Shown here piece by piece: positions 1 to 7,747 of a stretch of 64,000 nt of DNA. The notes beneath the pieces are model-generated. The model ran no database searches, had not been told where the DNA came from, and saw only the letters and a list, made by a program, of their open reading frames with translations. The position numbers and the translations under genes are program-made. This stretch comes from Clostridiales bacterium UBA3758 (GTDB lineage: Bacteria > Bacillota > Clostridia > Oscillospirales > Oscillospiraceae): NCBI GenBank assembly GCA_002371675.1, contig DFGE01000002.1, positions 1 through 64,000 of the forward strand. The letters are read 5' to 3'. Position 1 is the stretch's first letter. Every line of letters begins with the position of its first letter.

Positions 1-88
1 TGGTGCGCGAGGCGGGACTTGAACCCGCACGCCCGGAGTGAGCACTAGAACCTGAATCTAGCGAGTCTGCCAATTCCACCACTCGCGC
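1..88 (-). tRNA. tRNA-Leu (anticodon CAG)
   Basis: Read on the minus strand, the segment has a 7-bp acceptor stem (GCGCGAG with CTCGCGC), discriminator A and an encoded CCA. The anticodon stem CTAGA/TCTAG holds the loop TTCAGGT, so the anticodon is CAG. The variable arm is long, as in class II tRNAs, and the T-arm reads GGTTCAAGTCC. The gene runs right up to the window edge but is complete. Confidence 0.96.
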
Positions 89-105
89 ATCTGGAATGCT
101 TGATA

Positions 106-134
106 ATAATAGCACCCGGCTTTGCCAATGTCAA
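106..134 (-). promoter_or_regulatory. Promoter of tRNA-Leu
   Basis: On the minus strand, TTGACA (129-134) is followed after exactly 17 bases by TATTAT (106-111). Transcription would start a few bases before the mature tRNA 5' end at 88. The near-consensus sigma-A match and placement make this convincing. Confidence 0.8.
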
Positions 135-165
135 GTGTTTTTTCTTTTTGCCTGTCGTTTTTTGC

Positions 166-194
166 TTTACTTTATGGGAAAGGAATGCTATATT
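166..194 (+). promoter_or_regulatory. Candidate sigma-A promoter for the phosphodiester glycosidase operon
   Basis: TTTACT (166-171), a 17-base spacer and TATATT (189-194) lie about 95 bases before the start at 289. The -35 box is only partly consensus. Confidence 0.45.
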
Positions 195-288
195 AATCTT
201 TGCATCGGCTTTTTGCACGGTGCGGGAAACTGTGCCGCGCGGTGCAGTCCAGACCGTATTCTGCCCCCTGCGGCTTACCGGAGATCTC

Positions 289-1371
289 ATGGACGAAGAA
301 CTGCTCAGACCCGAAGAAACAACGGGTCAAAAAGTGAAAAAGATCCTGCTGCGCACGCTCATCATCGTGCTTGTCACGCTGCTTTTGCTCGTGGGGCTGC
401 TCTACTCCGCGATGTTCGTGATCTGCCGGGGCCCCTCCCCCATGATGCGCGACCTCTTTGTGCGTACCGTGCGCGAAACGAGCGCCATCGGCTTCCTCGC
501 AGATCTCTACCTTTCACCGGAGGAGATCGCAGCGATCGAGGCGGGCTCCGCCGCAGACCGGGAGATCGAGGTTTCGACCGACGTGGGGCTCGTGGAGGTC
601 TCCGCCCCGGCCGATGAACCCAACGCCGTCCGTACGGACGCCTGGGGCTATTCGGATGAGGACGGCGACGGTCTCATCCTCGCGGATGTGAAGGGCGAGA
701 GCTATGCGGGCTATATGCTGATCGTGCTCGATCCCTCCCGCGTCGTGCTCGGCTGTGTCCCCTCCTCGCTGGGGGTGCGCGGTTATACGGTGCAGGAATT
801 TGTGGAATATTATGATGCGGTCGCCGGGATCAACGGCGGCGGCTTTGCCGATCCGAACGGCCAGGGCAACGGCAGCATGCCGGACACCCTCGTTGTAAAG
901 GACGGACAGGTATATTGCGGCGGCAACGGCATAGGCCTCGGCTTCGTGGGGATCGACGACCAGTACCGCCTGCGCGTCGGCTTCCGGGACGCCCAGGACG
1001 TCTACGACTGGAACATCCGGGAAGGCGCGGGCTACGGGCCCATCCTCGTCGTCAACGGCGAGGCAATGGACGAGGGCTATCTGGCCAGCGGCCTCAACCC
1101 CCGCACGGCCATCGGGCAGCGCTCCGACGGCGCGATCCTCATGCTCGTGATCGAGGGGCGGCAGCCGAACCGCCTTGGCGCTACGATGACGGATCTGGCG
1201 CAGATCATGCTGGACTTCGGCGCGATGAACGCCTGCAACCTGGACGGCGGATCCTCGAGCATGATGTGGTACGACGGAAGATATATCAACAACACGGCAT
1301 CTGTGATCGGCATCCGGCCGATCCCCACCAGCTTCCTGGTGCTGAAAGAGGGGGCGCGAGACAATGGATGA
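289..1371 (+). CDS. Membrane-anchored phosphodiester glycosidase family protein (NAGPA/DUF2233)
   Basis: A 360-residue protein with one N-terminal membrane segment (about residues 19-46) and an extracellular phosphodiester glycosidase domain. The domain is recognised by GINGGGFADPNG (about 180), NPRTAIGQ (about 270) and NLDGGSSSMM (about 317), the conserved signatures of the NAGPA family. Members remove sugar-phosphate caps or act on exopolysaccharide and wall-linked phosphodiesters; the substrate here is unknown. The ATG at 289 is chosen because GGAG sits five bases upstream and the preceding in-frame codons overlap the promoter. Its 3' end overlaps the next start by 8 bases, indicating coupling. 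Confidence 0.85.
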   Translation: MDEELLRPEETTGQKVKKILLRTLIIVLVTLLLLVGLLYSAMFVICRGPSPMMRDLFVRTVRETSAIGFLADLYLSPEEIAAIEAGSAADREIEVSTDVGLVEVSAPADEPNAVRTDAWGYSDEDGDGLILADVKGESYAGYMLIVLDPSRVVLGCVPSSLGVRGYTVQEFVEYYDAVAGINGGGFADPNGQGNGSMPDTLVVKDGQVYCGGNGIGLGFVGIDDQYRLRVGFRDAQDVYDWNIREGAGYGPILVVNGEAMDEGYLASGLNPRTAIGQRSDGAILMLVIEGRQPNRLGATMTDLAQIMLDFGAMNACNLDGGSSSMMWYDGRYINNTASVIGIRPIPTSFLVLKEGARDNG

Positions 1372-3082
1372 TAAAGAGCGAAGGGCAGACCGCTACCGGA
1401 TCGACTGGGACAGCCTGGTTCCCCAGGAGGAGCTGAAGCCGGATCGTTCCCTGCAGGACCTGGACATTCCCTGGGAACAGCAGGCAGAGCCCGTCGTCGA
1501 AGCAGAACCCGAAGTTAAAGCAGAGCCCGTTGTCGAGACAGAGCCCGCCGTCGAGGCAGAGCCCGTTGTCGAGGCAGAGCCTGAAGTTGAGGCAGAGCCC
1601 GTCGTAGAGACAGAGCCCGCCGTCGAGGCAGAGCCCGAAGTTGAGACAGAGCCCGCCGTCGAGGCAGAGCCCGTCGTCGAGGCAGAGCCCGAAGTTGAGG
1701 CGGAGCCTGTTGTCGAGACAGAGCCCGTCGTCGAGGCAGAGCCTGAAGTTGAGGCAGAGCCTGTTCAAGACGGCGCTCCGGCAAAGGCGGAGCCCTCCGA
1801 GCTTTCTGCGGAAGAAAATGACGAAAAGCGCCCCGCTGCGGGCGAGGTTTATATCCGCTCCAGGAAGAAAAGCGCGCCCGCCCCGGAGGAGCTTCTCTCC
1901 TTCGGAAGAGAGGTCGAGGCGGGCAGATCCGAAAGCCATCCCTCCTGGGATCTCCCCCCGGAGGAGAAGCCCGCGCCGCAGGAGGACCCCGCCGCGGCCG
2001 AGAAACGCCAAAAGTCCCGTTCCCGTTTTTTGACGGGGCTGCTGATTTACGTTGCGGTCTTCCTGGTGCTGGCCTTTGCCGTGCTCACGGTGCTGCGCCG
2101 CTACGCCGTCGCCTACGAGCGCTCCCAGATCACCGACTATCTGCAGGCCTATGAGAGCAGCATGACCGCCGATCCCCCGCGCGAAGCGTGCCTCGCGGCG
2201 CTGGAAGCGCTGCGGCCTGGCACGAGCGAGTCGGAGGAGAACATCCGCTGGATGAAGGAGCTGCTCGGGGAGGCGAGCTTCGTGAAACTGAGCGACCGCA
2301 GCAGCGCAGAGCTCGCTGTCTACGGGATCCGCGCACGGGAGGAGCAGATCGGTACGGTCAGCTTCCGGCCCGGAGAGGATCTCGGCTTCGGCCGAAGCTC
2401 CTGGGTGCTGGCAGATGAGGAGTATGACTTCTCCGCCTTCACGCATTCGCTGAACTTCACGGTCCCCGAGGACTACAGCGTGCGCGTCAACGGCGTGACG
2501 CTCGGCAAAGAGTACATCGTCGAGCGGGACATCCCCTATGAGATGCTCGCCGAATGCTACGAGCACTTTGACGGTCTGCCGCACATGGTACGCTACGAGA
2601 GCGGCAGCTGGCTGGGCGACGCCGAGGTGGAGGTACTCAACGCCGCCGGAGAGGTCCAGAGCGAGGATCAGCTCCGGGAGAGCGTGTATCTCGACAACTG
2701 TCCGGAGCATATCCGGCAGATGGCGGAGGTCTTCATGCCGGAGTTCATCGACGCGTATGTTGTCTTCACCGCAAACCTCTACGGCGCAAGCTACAACAAC
2801 TTCATGCAGCTGCGCAACTATGTGCTTGGCGAAAGCGACCTGCATATCCGCATGCGCCAGGCCATCGAGAGCTTCGGATATACGACGACGCACGAGGCCG
2901 AGGTGGTCTCCATGCAAATCAACGCCCTCACCGAGCTGGGCGATGACCGCTATCTTGCGGACGTCTCCTACAGCACCCGCATCACCGGCAGCTCCGATCC
3001 CGTCGTCACGGACGAGCATATCCGCATCGTGCTCTATGAGCACAAGGATTATCTCCTCGCCGAGGCGCTCTACGTGGTATGA
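1364..3082 (+). CDS. Hypothetical membrane protein with acidic Glu-Pro-Val repeat region
   Basis: 572 residues. Residues about 38-137 are a low-complexity run of hexapeptide-like units (E-x-E-P-x-V with Ala or Thr). One membrane segment lies at about 222-249, followed by a roughly 320-residue C-terminal domain predicted outside the cell. The N-terminus carries no signal peptide, so the acidic repeat should be cytoplasmic. I do not recognise the extracellular domain. It starts inside the end of the phosphodiester glycosidase gene (ATG at 1364), and the LRR lipoprotein gene follows 49 bases on, so the three probably form an envelope operon. Function is unknown. Confidence 0.7.
   Translation: MDDKERRADRYRIDWDSLVPQEELKPDRSLQDLDIPWEQQAEPVVEAEPEVKAEPVVETEPAVEAEPVVEAEPEVEAEPVVETEPAVEAEPEVETEPAVEAEPVVEAEPEVEAEPVVETEPVVEAEPEVEAEPVQDGAPAKAEPSELSAEENDEKRPAAGEVYIRSRKKSAPAPEELLSFGREVEAGRSESHPSWDLPPEEKPAPQEDPAAAEKRQKSRSRFLTGLLIYVAVFLVLAFAVLTVLRRYAVAYERSQITDYLQAYESSMTADPPREACLAALEALRPGTSESEENIRWMKELLGEASFVKLSDRSSAELAVYGIRAREEQIGTVSFRPGEDLGFGRSSWVLADEEYDFSAFTHSLNFTVPEDYSVRVNGVTLGKEYIVERDIPYEMLAECYEHFDGLPHMVRYESGSWLGDAEVEVLNAAGEVQSEDQLRESVYLDNCPEHIRQMAEVFMPEFIDAYVVFTANLYGASYNNFMQLRNYVLGESDLHIRMRQAIESFGYTTTHEAEVVSMQINALTELGDDRYLADVSYSTRITGSSDPVVTDEHIRIVLYEHKDYLLAEALYVV
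1475..1774 (+). repeat. Low-complexity in-frame repeat (GAGGCAGAGCCC-type units)
   Basis: About 300 bases of imperfect 18-base units, variants of GAG GCA GAG CCC GTC GTC, encode the Glu-Pro-Val tract. The high regularity makes length variation between strains likely. The opposite strand is also open across this stretch, but only as a by-product of the repeat. Confidence 0.9.
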
Positions 3083-3131
3083 GTTCGCCGCCGCCACGAT
3101 CTGATCATTCATCCAAAAGGGAGGACACGGA

Positions 3132-4247
3132 ATGAAGCGCAAACGCATCCTGCCCGTCCTCGCACTTGTGTGCGCGGCGCTGCTGCTCTGCGCCTGCGGC
3201 GCGGCTGCCGCCCCTGCGTCTGTGCCGGAAATCACGCCCGAGCCGACCCCCGAACCGACCCCGGAGCCGACGGAGATCATCCTCAACGGCAGCGAGAGCG
3301 CGGAGGAGATCCTCGCGCTCAAGGACATCTCCGCGCTGCGGCGCGTCGAGGGTGCGGCCAGCACGGAGTATGACGCGCTGCTCGCGCTGTACAAGGCGCG
3401 TCCGGACGTCGAGGTACTCTGGAACTATGCCTTCGAGGGCATGCTCTACCCCAACACCTCCACCGAGCTCAAGGCTCAGGGACTGGAGGGGCTGGAGGAC
3501 GCGGTGCGCTATCTGCCCGCCCTCAGCTACATCGACGTGATCGACACGCCCGCCACCGTGGAGGATCTTGACCGGCTGTACGACATCAATCCCGACGCCT
3601 TCTACTACTGGTCCTTCGAGCATGACGGCTTCACCATCCGCACGGATATCCAGGTCTATTCCAGCCTGCGCGACGCCATCATCCACCGCTTCACCTCGGA
3701 GGAGCTCTACCCGATGCTCAAGTACTGCAAGCATCTCAAGGCGCTCGACCTCGGGCACAACGACCTCACGGACGTCTATTGGATCGGCCAGCTCAAGGAG
3801 CTGGAGGTGCTGATCCTCGCGGACAACCCCCACCTCGTGGACGCGAGCCCTCTCGGTAATCTTGAAAACCTCATATACCTCGAGTTTTTTATGAACCACG
3901 CGGTAGAGGATTTCAGTTGGCTCAACAATCTCACCAAAATGAAGGATCTGAACCTCTGCTATACCGATCACATCGGGAATATGGACTTTCTCGCATACAT
4001 GCCCGATCTGACCTTCCTGATGGTCAAGTATTCGGACTGCACGAGCGAGACCTTCCGCTACTGGCAGGAGCAGTACCCGGAGGCCAACATGGTCTTCTAT
4101 GACGGGAACCACGAATCCTGCGACAGCGGCTGGCGCGACACCGAGCGCAATTACCACATCCGCTACGCCTTTGCCTCCTGGCGGCATGTGGTGCATTACG
4201 AGCACTACGATGACGTGGAGTTCGATTTCAACCGCTTTATTTATTGA
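3132..4247 (+). CDS. Leucine-rich-repeat lipoprotein
   Basis: 371 residues with a lipoprotein signal peptide ending at LLLCACG (Cys about 22). A TPEP-type Pro/Thr/Glu spacer (about 37-48) crosses the wall. Residues about 200-303 hold several leucine-rich repeats of the short-strand type, for example LKALDLGHNDLTDVYWIG and LEVLILADNPHLVDASPL. Such proteins are surface-anchored binding modules, and no catalytic motif is visible. GGGAGG lies seven bases before ATG. The gene is last in the run from 289 and is followed by a strong terminator. Confidence 0.8.
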   Translation: MKRKRILPVLALVCAALLLCACGAAAAPASVPEITPEPTPEPTPEPTEIILNGSESAEEILALKDISALRRVEGAASTEYDALLALYKARPDVEVLWNYAFEGMLYPNTSTELKAQGLEGLEDAVRYLPALSYIDVIDTPATVEDLDRLYDINPDAFYYWSFEHDGFTIRTDIQVYSSLRDAIIHRFTSEELYPMLKYCKHLKALDLGHNDLTDVYWIGQLKELEVLILADNPHLVDASPLGNLENLIYLEFFMNHAVEDFSWLNNLTKMKDLNLCYTDHIGNMDFLAYMPDLTFLMVKYSDCTSETFRYWQEQYPEANMVFYDGNHESCDSGWRDTERNYHIRYAFASWRHVVHYEHYDDVEFDFNRFIY

Positions 4248-4265
4248 TAAGATAAACAGTATTAG

Positions 4266-4299
4266 AAAATGGGATCTTCCAACGGAAGATCCCATTTTT
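4266..4299 (+). terminator. Rho-independent terminator after the LRR lipoprotein gene
   Basis: A perfect 15-base inverted repeat (arms 4266-4280 and 4284-4298, tiny loop) ends in a T-run. It lies 19 bases after the stop codon. Confidence 0.92.
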
Positions 4300-4375
4300 G
4301 CGTTGGTTGGGGGGAAAGGGAGACGGTGCATGCGGGGGGGCATGGTGCGTAGACCGCGGGAGGGGCAAGCCCCTC

Positions 4376-4574
4376 CCCTACGGGACGATGCGGAATATCA
4401 GGCGCAGTGCGAATCTGCGGGACGTCGAGGACGCCGTCCCCTACGGGACGGTGCGGAATATCAGGTGTGGTGCGAATCTGTGGGACGTCGAGGACGCCGT
4501 CCCCTACGGGACGGTGCGAAATATCAGGCGCGGTGCGAATCTGCGGGACGTCGAGGACGCCGTCCCCTACGGGC
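4376..4574. repeat. 63-bp tandem repeat, three copies, in a non-coding palindromic region
   Basis: The core GACGTCGAGGACGCCGTCCC occurs at 4421, 4484 and 4547, exactly 63 bases apart, with only a few substitutions between copies. Because 63 is a multiple of three, open frames run through it, but none has a plausible start or protein-like composition. It is flanked by short GC palindromes (GGGAGGGGC-AA-GCCCCTCCC near 4360 and GGGCGGCTGACAGCCGCCC near 4605). This is the only content of the 4300-4680 gap. Confidence 0.85.
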
Positions 4575-4686
4575 GTTGATCGAACTCTGCCGCGTAACCG
4601 CGGGCGGCTGACAGCCGCCCCTGCGGGTGCGGGCTGTCATGAATGCTTCCCCGCGGCGCATAGGATGCGGATAAGGAGGTGGGACG

Positions 4687-4971
4687 ATGGCGCATGAAGA
4701 ACAGCGCGCGACGCCCGCGCGCTTCCACAGCCTCTCCCTGCAGGGGCGCGAAAAGCTGAGCGTGAGCGGCGTGCAGGAGGTGGAGGGCTTCGACGAGGGG
4801 AGCATCCTGCTGACCACCTCGCTCGGCACGCTCCACATCGGCGGACAGGAGCTGCACATCGAGAAGATCGACACCGACAGCGGCGTGCTCGAGCTGCGCG
4901 GGCACATCTCGGAGCTGAGCTATGACGAGCCCTCCCCCGGCGGCTCCTTCTGGACGCGGCTCTTCGGCTGA
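4687..4971 (+). CDS. yabP: Sporulation protein YabP
   Basis: 94 residues. It matches the YabP/YqfC family pattern: HSLSLQGREKLSVSGVQEV near the start, then a beta-rich core with FDEGSILLTTSLGTLHIGG and a LHIEKIDTDSGVLELRG segment. YabP is required for forespore coat and cortex development in Bacillus subtilis. The start has AAGGAGG seven bases upstream. It is followed three bases later by a yabQ-like gene and then divIC and yabR, the conserved order in spore-forming Firmicutes, which supports the assignment strongly. Confidence 0.92.
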   Translation: MAHEEQRATPARFHSLSLQGREKLSVSGVQEVEGFDEGSILLTTSLGTLHIGGQELHIEKIDTDSGVLELRGHISELSYDEPSPGGSFWTRLFG

Positions 4972-4974
4972 GGG

Positions 4975-5292
4975 ATGGAGCCGACACTCTCCCGGCAGGC
5001 GCTCTCGCTGCTGCTCGCGCTGGGGCTCGGCGCGGCGCTCGCGGCGGAGCGGGAGCTGCTCTCCCCCGCCGGCCGCCGGCACGCTGCGGCGGAGCTTTTC
5101 TTCGCGCTGAGCGCCGGCTGCGCGCTCTTCCTCTTCGCCATGGGCGCCGGGGACGGGCGGCTCGGGCTCTGGGAGACGCTCTTCGCGATCGCCGGTTTTT
5201 CCCTGTGCCGTCCGGCTTTTCGGCGATTTGGCCGCGCTCTCGCAGGCAGGCTGCACAAAACAAAAGACCCCTCGGAGGGCGACACGAAATAA
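4975..5292 (+). CDS. yabQ: Spore cortex biosynthesis protein YabQ
   Basis: 105 residues, mostly hydrophobic, with about three membrane helices (roughly 8-25, 38-57 and 62-82) and a short basic tail. The family is weakly conserved in sequence, and the call rests on topology and position between yabP and divIC. The Bacillus protein is about twice as long; short versions are usual in Clostridia. No good Shine-Dalgarno precedes the ATG, so translation is probably coupled to yabP, which ends three bases upstream. Confidence 0.75.
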   Translation: MEPTLSRQALSLLLALGLGAALAAERELLSPAGRRHAAAELFFALSAGCALFLFAMGAGDGRLGLWETLFAIAGFSLCRPAFRRFGRALAGRLHKTKDPSEGDTK

Positions 5293-5328
5293 TATTTATA
5301 AATTTTTGAATTTCGGCAAAAAAATCCT

Positions 5329-5356
5329 TTGCAAATGTGAGAAAATGATTTATAGT
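5329..5356 (+). promoter_or_regulatory. Promoter for divIC-yabR
   Basis: TTGCAA (5329-5334), a 16-base spacer and TATAGT (5351-5356) lie in an AT-rich stretch 55 bases before divIC. The same hexamers and spacing recur before pgi at 9061-9088. Confidence 0.65.
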
Positions 5357-5411
5357 AAGCGGGTAAACATCTCCGTTTCCCGCGGAAACACTGGCTTTTT
5401 CGGAGGTTTTC

Positions 5412-5678
5412 ATGCGGGAAGGAAGACTGATTCTTCGCATTGTTGTGCTGACCCTGCTGGCATACGCGCTCTGCGGCCTGTATGCGGCGGGGAGGGAACT
5501 CGAACGCACGGAAAACACCGTGCAGCAGCTGGAGCAGGAGCTGACGGCGCTGGAGAGCGCCAACGGCGAGCTGAGACGGCTGCAGCGCGAGGCTCTCACG
5601 GATGAGGGGCTGCGGCAGTTGGCAGAGGAACGGCTTTCGATGGTGATGCCGGACGAGATCGTATTCATTTTTCGCTGA
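5412..5678 (+). CDS. divIC: Septum formation initiator DivIC/FtsB family protein
   Basis: 88 residues: a short cytoplasmic N-terminus, one membrane helix (about 8-27), a heptad-type coiled coil (about 30-65) and a C-terminal segment LRQLAEERLSMVMPDEIVF typical of DivIC. DivIC joins FtsL and DivIB in the divisome at the septum. GGAGG lies six bases before ATG. Its place after yabP-yabQ and before the S1-domain gene yabR matches Bacillus. It has its own promoter, as expected for a vegetative gene next to sporulation genes. Confidence 0.88.
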   Translation: MREGRLILRIVVLTLLAYALCGLYAAGRELERTENTVQQLEQELTALESANGELRRLQREALTDEGLRQLAEERLSMVMPDEIVFIFR

Positions 5679-5714
5679 GGCGAAGCCTGACCACAGAAAG
5701 AAAGGAATGTACCC

Positions 5715-6149
5715 ATGGCGCTGGAAGTCGGAAGTATTCTGGAAGGCAGAGTGACGGGGATCACCAAGTTCGGCGCGTTTGTTGCGCTGCCGGAAGGAAA
5801 GAGCGGCCTCGTCCACATCTCCGAAATCGCCAACACCTTTGTCAGCGACGTGCATGACCATGTCCAGCTCGGGCAGACCGTGCAGGTCAAGATCCTGAGC
5901 GTCACGCCGGAGGGGAAGATCAACCTCTCCATCAAGCGCGCGCTCGAGCAGCCGCGGCAGGAGGCGCCCGCCCCCGCGCGCAGGCCCGCTCCTGCTGCCC
6001 GGCCCGCCCCGGAACGCACGCAGGCCGATCCGCCGAGCGGCAACATGGAGTTCGAGGACCGGCTGAAGAAATTTATGCAGGAATCCGACAGCCGCATTGC
6101 GGACAACCGCGTCTACGCCGAGCACCGTTCCCGCAGCAGACGGAGATAA
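5715..6149 (+). CDS. yabR: S1 RNA-binding domain protein YabR
   Basis: 144 residues. An S1 domain fills residues 4-72: GSILEGRVTGITKFGAFVAL, GLVHISEIA and VQVKILSV are the usual S1 strands. A Pro/Ala-rich linker and a short charged tail ending in Arg/Ser follow. It belongs to the general-stress-protein-13/YabR group, small ribosome- or RNA-associated proteins of uncertain function. AGAAAGAAAGGA upstream provides the ribosome-binding site. It probably shares the divIC transcript (36-base gap). Confidence 0.88.
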   Translation: MALEVGSILEGRVTGITKFGAFVALPEGKSGLVHISEIANTFVSDVHDHVQLGQTVQVKILSVTPEGKINLSIKRALEQPRQEAPAPARRPAPAARPAPERTQADPPSGNMEFEDRLKKFMQESDSRIADNRVYAEHRSRSRRR

Positions 6150-6181
6150 TACAAATACATACAGACGAGGTAATTGGAAGC

Positions 6182-7486
6182 ATGGCAGATTTTTCTTCTT
6201 TGTACGCGGAGCGCCTTACCACAGCACAAGAGCTTGCGGCACGGGTAGAAAACAACTGGCTGATCGGCATGGACGCGGCAGCGGCCCAGACGCCGACCAT
6301 CGTAAGCGCGATCGCGCGCCGCGCGGCTGCCGGCGAGCTCTCCGGCGTCAGGGTCCAGACCCTTCTGGACGTGTACCCGATGGAGTTTCTGGCGGACAAC
6401 AGCCTGCTCGGCAGGATCACCAGCGAGGCCTGGTTCTCCGGCGGCGGCTCCCGCCGCGCGATCAACAGCGGCTACGGCGACATCATCCCCAACTACTATC
6501 GGGACGCGCCCTCTCTGATCCGCAGCGGCTACGACTATGACGTGTTCTGCGTCCAGGTCTCCCCCATGGACAAGCACGGATACTTCTCTCTTGCGACCGT
6601 CTCCTCCTACAGCCCGGCCATGATCGAAAAGGCCCGGCGCATCTTCCTCGAGGTCAACCCGCAGCAGCCGCGCGCCGTATGCGGCGCCCAGATCCACATC
6701 AGCCAGGTCGACGGACTCATTGAGGTCGACCACGCGCTGCCGGTGCTGCCCGCCGGGAAGACCGACGCGCTCAGTCAGACCATCGGCGGCTACATCGCCG
6801 AGCAGATCCCCGACGGGGCCTGCATCCAGCTCGGGATCGGTGCGATCCCCGACGCGGTGGGCGCGGCGCTCAAGGCCAAGCACGACCTCGGCATCCACAC
6901 CGAGATGTTCACCGACTCCATGGTGGAGCTCATCGAGTGCGGCGCGGTCAACAACTCCAAAAAGCAGATCCACCGCGGCCAGTCCGTCACCACCTTCGCC
7001 TTCGGCTCCCAGCGGATCTACGACTATATCGACGATAACCCCGGTATCGCGCTGATGCCGGTGGACTATGTGAACGACCCCGCGGTCATCTGCCGCAACG
7101 ACAACATGATCTCCATCAACGCCGCCCTCGAGGTCGATCTCTGGGGGCAGGTCTGCGCGGAGAGCGTCGGCACGCGGCATATGTCCGGCACCGGCGGCCA
7201 GGTGGACTACGTCCGCGGCGCCTGCCAGTCCTGCGGCGGCAAGAGCTTTATCGCCTTCACCTCCACCGCCAAGGGCTCGATCAGCAAGATCAAGTCCACC
7301 CTCACGCCCGGCGCGGTCGTCACCACCAGCAAGAACGACGTGGATTACATCGTCACCGAGTACGGCATCGCGCATCTGCGCGGAGAGCCGCTCTCCTCGA
7401 GAGCCCGCCAGCTCATCGCCATCGCCCATCCTGATTTCCGCGACGAGCTGACCTTCGAGGCCAAAAAGCGCGGCATCCTGCTGTAA
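6182..7486 (+). CDS. Acetyl-CoA hydrolase/transferase family CoA-transferase
   Basis: 434 residues, the usual size for the butyryl-CoA:acetate and 4-hydroxybutyrate CoA-transferase group. N- and C-terminal class I CoA-transferase domains are present, with HTEMFTDSMVELIECG (about 238-253) around the expected catalytic Glu region. The conserved C-terminal block includes SGTGGQVDYVRGA, NDVDYIVTEYGIA and IAHPDFR. These enzymes move CoA between acyl groups and acetate during fermentation. The sequence does not fix the acyl substrate. The N-terminus differs from classical But proteins, so butyrate formation is only a possibility. Confidence 0.88.
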   Translation: MADFSSLYAERLTTAQELAARVENNWLIGMDAAAAQTPTIVSAIARRAAAGELSGVRVQTLLDVYPMEFLADNSLLGRITSEAWFSGGGSRRAINSGYGDIIPNYYRDAPSLIRSGYDYDVFCVQVSPMDKHGYFSLATVSSYSPAMIEKARRIFLEVNPQQPRAVCGAQIHISQVDGLIEVDHALPVLPAGKTDALSQTIGGYIAEQIPDGACIQLGIGAIPDAVGAALKAKHDLGIHTEMFTDSMVELIECGAVNNSKKQIHRGQSVTTFAFGSQRIYDYIDDNPGIALMPVDYVNDPAVICRNDNMISINAALEVDLWGQVCAESVGTRHMSGTGGQVDYVRGACQSCGGKSFIAFTSTAKGSISKIKSTLTPGAVVTTSKNDVDYIVTEYGIAHLRGEPLSSRARQLIAIAHPDFRDELTFEAKKRGILL

Positions 7487-7512
7487 AATACATAACAGGC
7501 AACCGGGGCTTG

Positions 7513-7585
7513 CTCAAGCTGTCGGCAAAGTGTCGACAGCTTGAGAGGCAAAACAGGGAACTTGCGAAAAAGTTCCCTGTTTTGC
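7513..7585 (+). terminator. Tandem hairpins after the CoA-transferase gene
   Basis: Two perfect inverted repeats follow one another: CTCAAGCTGTCG/CGACAGCTTGAG (7513-7545) and a 15-bp stem built on GCAAAACAGGGAACT (7548-7585) ending in a TTTTGCTT stretch. The second is the better terminator; the first may be an added palindrome. Confidence 0.7.
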
Positions 7586-7678
7586 TTGGATTGAACGTGA
7601 AGGGGGTACTGCCATCCCCCCGTTCACAATCCCCCCATGCGAGTCGAAACCTTGCCGCACCGCTTTGTCTGCAATCTG

Positions 7679-7714
7679 ACCGGGGCTTGCTCAAAGACAT
7701 GAGCAAGCCCCGGT
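7679..7714. terminator. Perfect 15-bp hairpin between convergent genes
   Basis: The arms ACCGGGGCTTGCTCA and its complement flank a six-base loop. The left arm repeats a sequence at 7502-7517, just downstream of the CoA-transferase gene. It lies in the gap before the 3' end of the LCP gene (minus strand) and can fold from either strand. The rest of the 7586-7747 gap shows no gene. Confidence 0.6.
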
Positions 7715-7747
7715 TGTTTAATATACATATTTATTTTCCAATTTTCG

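Noticed and set aside
1286..3394. A 702-codon open frame on the minus strand across the acidic-repeat protein gene
   Set aside because: It is the antisense of the GC-rich repeat gene; the repeat gives a monotonous Leu-Cys-Leu-Asp sequence, there is no ribosome-binding site, and the plus-strand gene has a clear start and neighbours.
4298..4697. Overlapping plus-strand frames through the 63-bp tandem repeat
   Set aside because: Open in all frames only because the repeat period is a multiple of three; no Shine-Dalgarno and no protein-like sequence.
6113..7429. A 438-codon minus-strand frame over the CoA-transferase gene
   Set aside because: Antisense of a highly conserved enzyme in a GC-rich gene; composition is unlike protein families and no start signal is present.
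6182..7486. Calling the CoA-transferase butyryl-CoA:acetate CoA-transferase
   Set aside because: The family is clear but the N-terminal part differs from known But enzymes, and no butyrate pathway genes are next to it.
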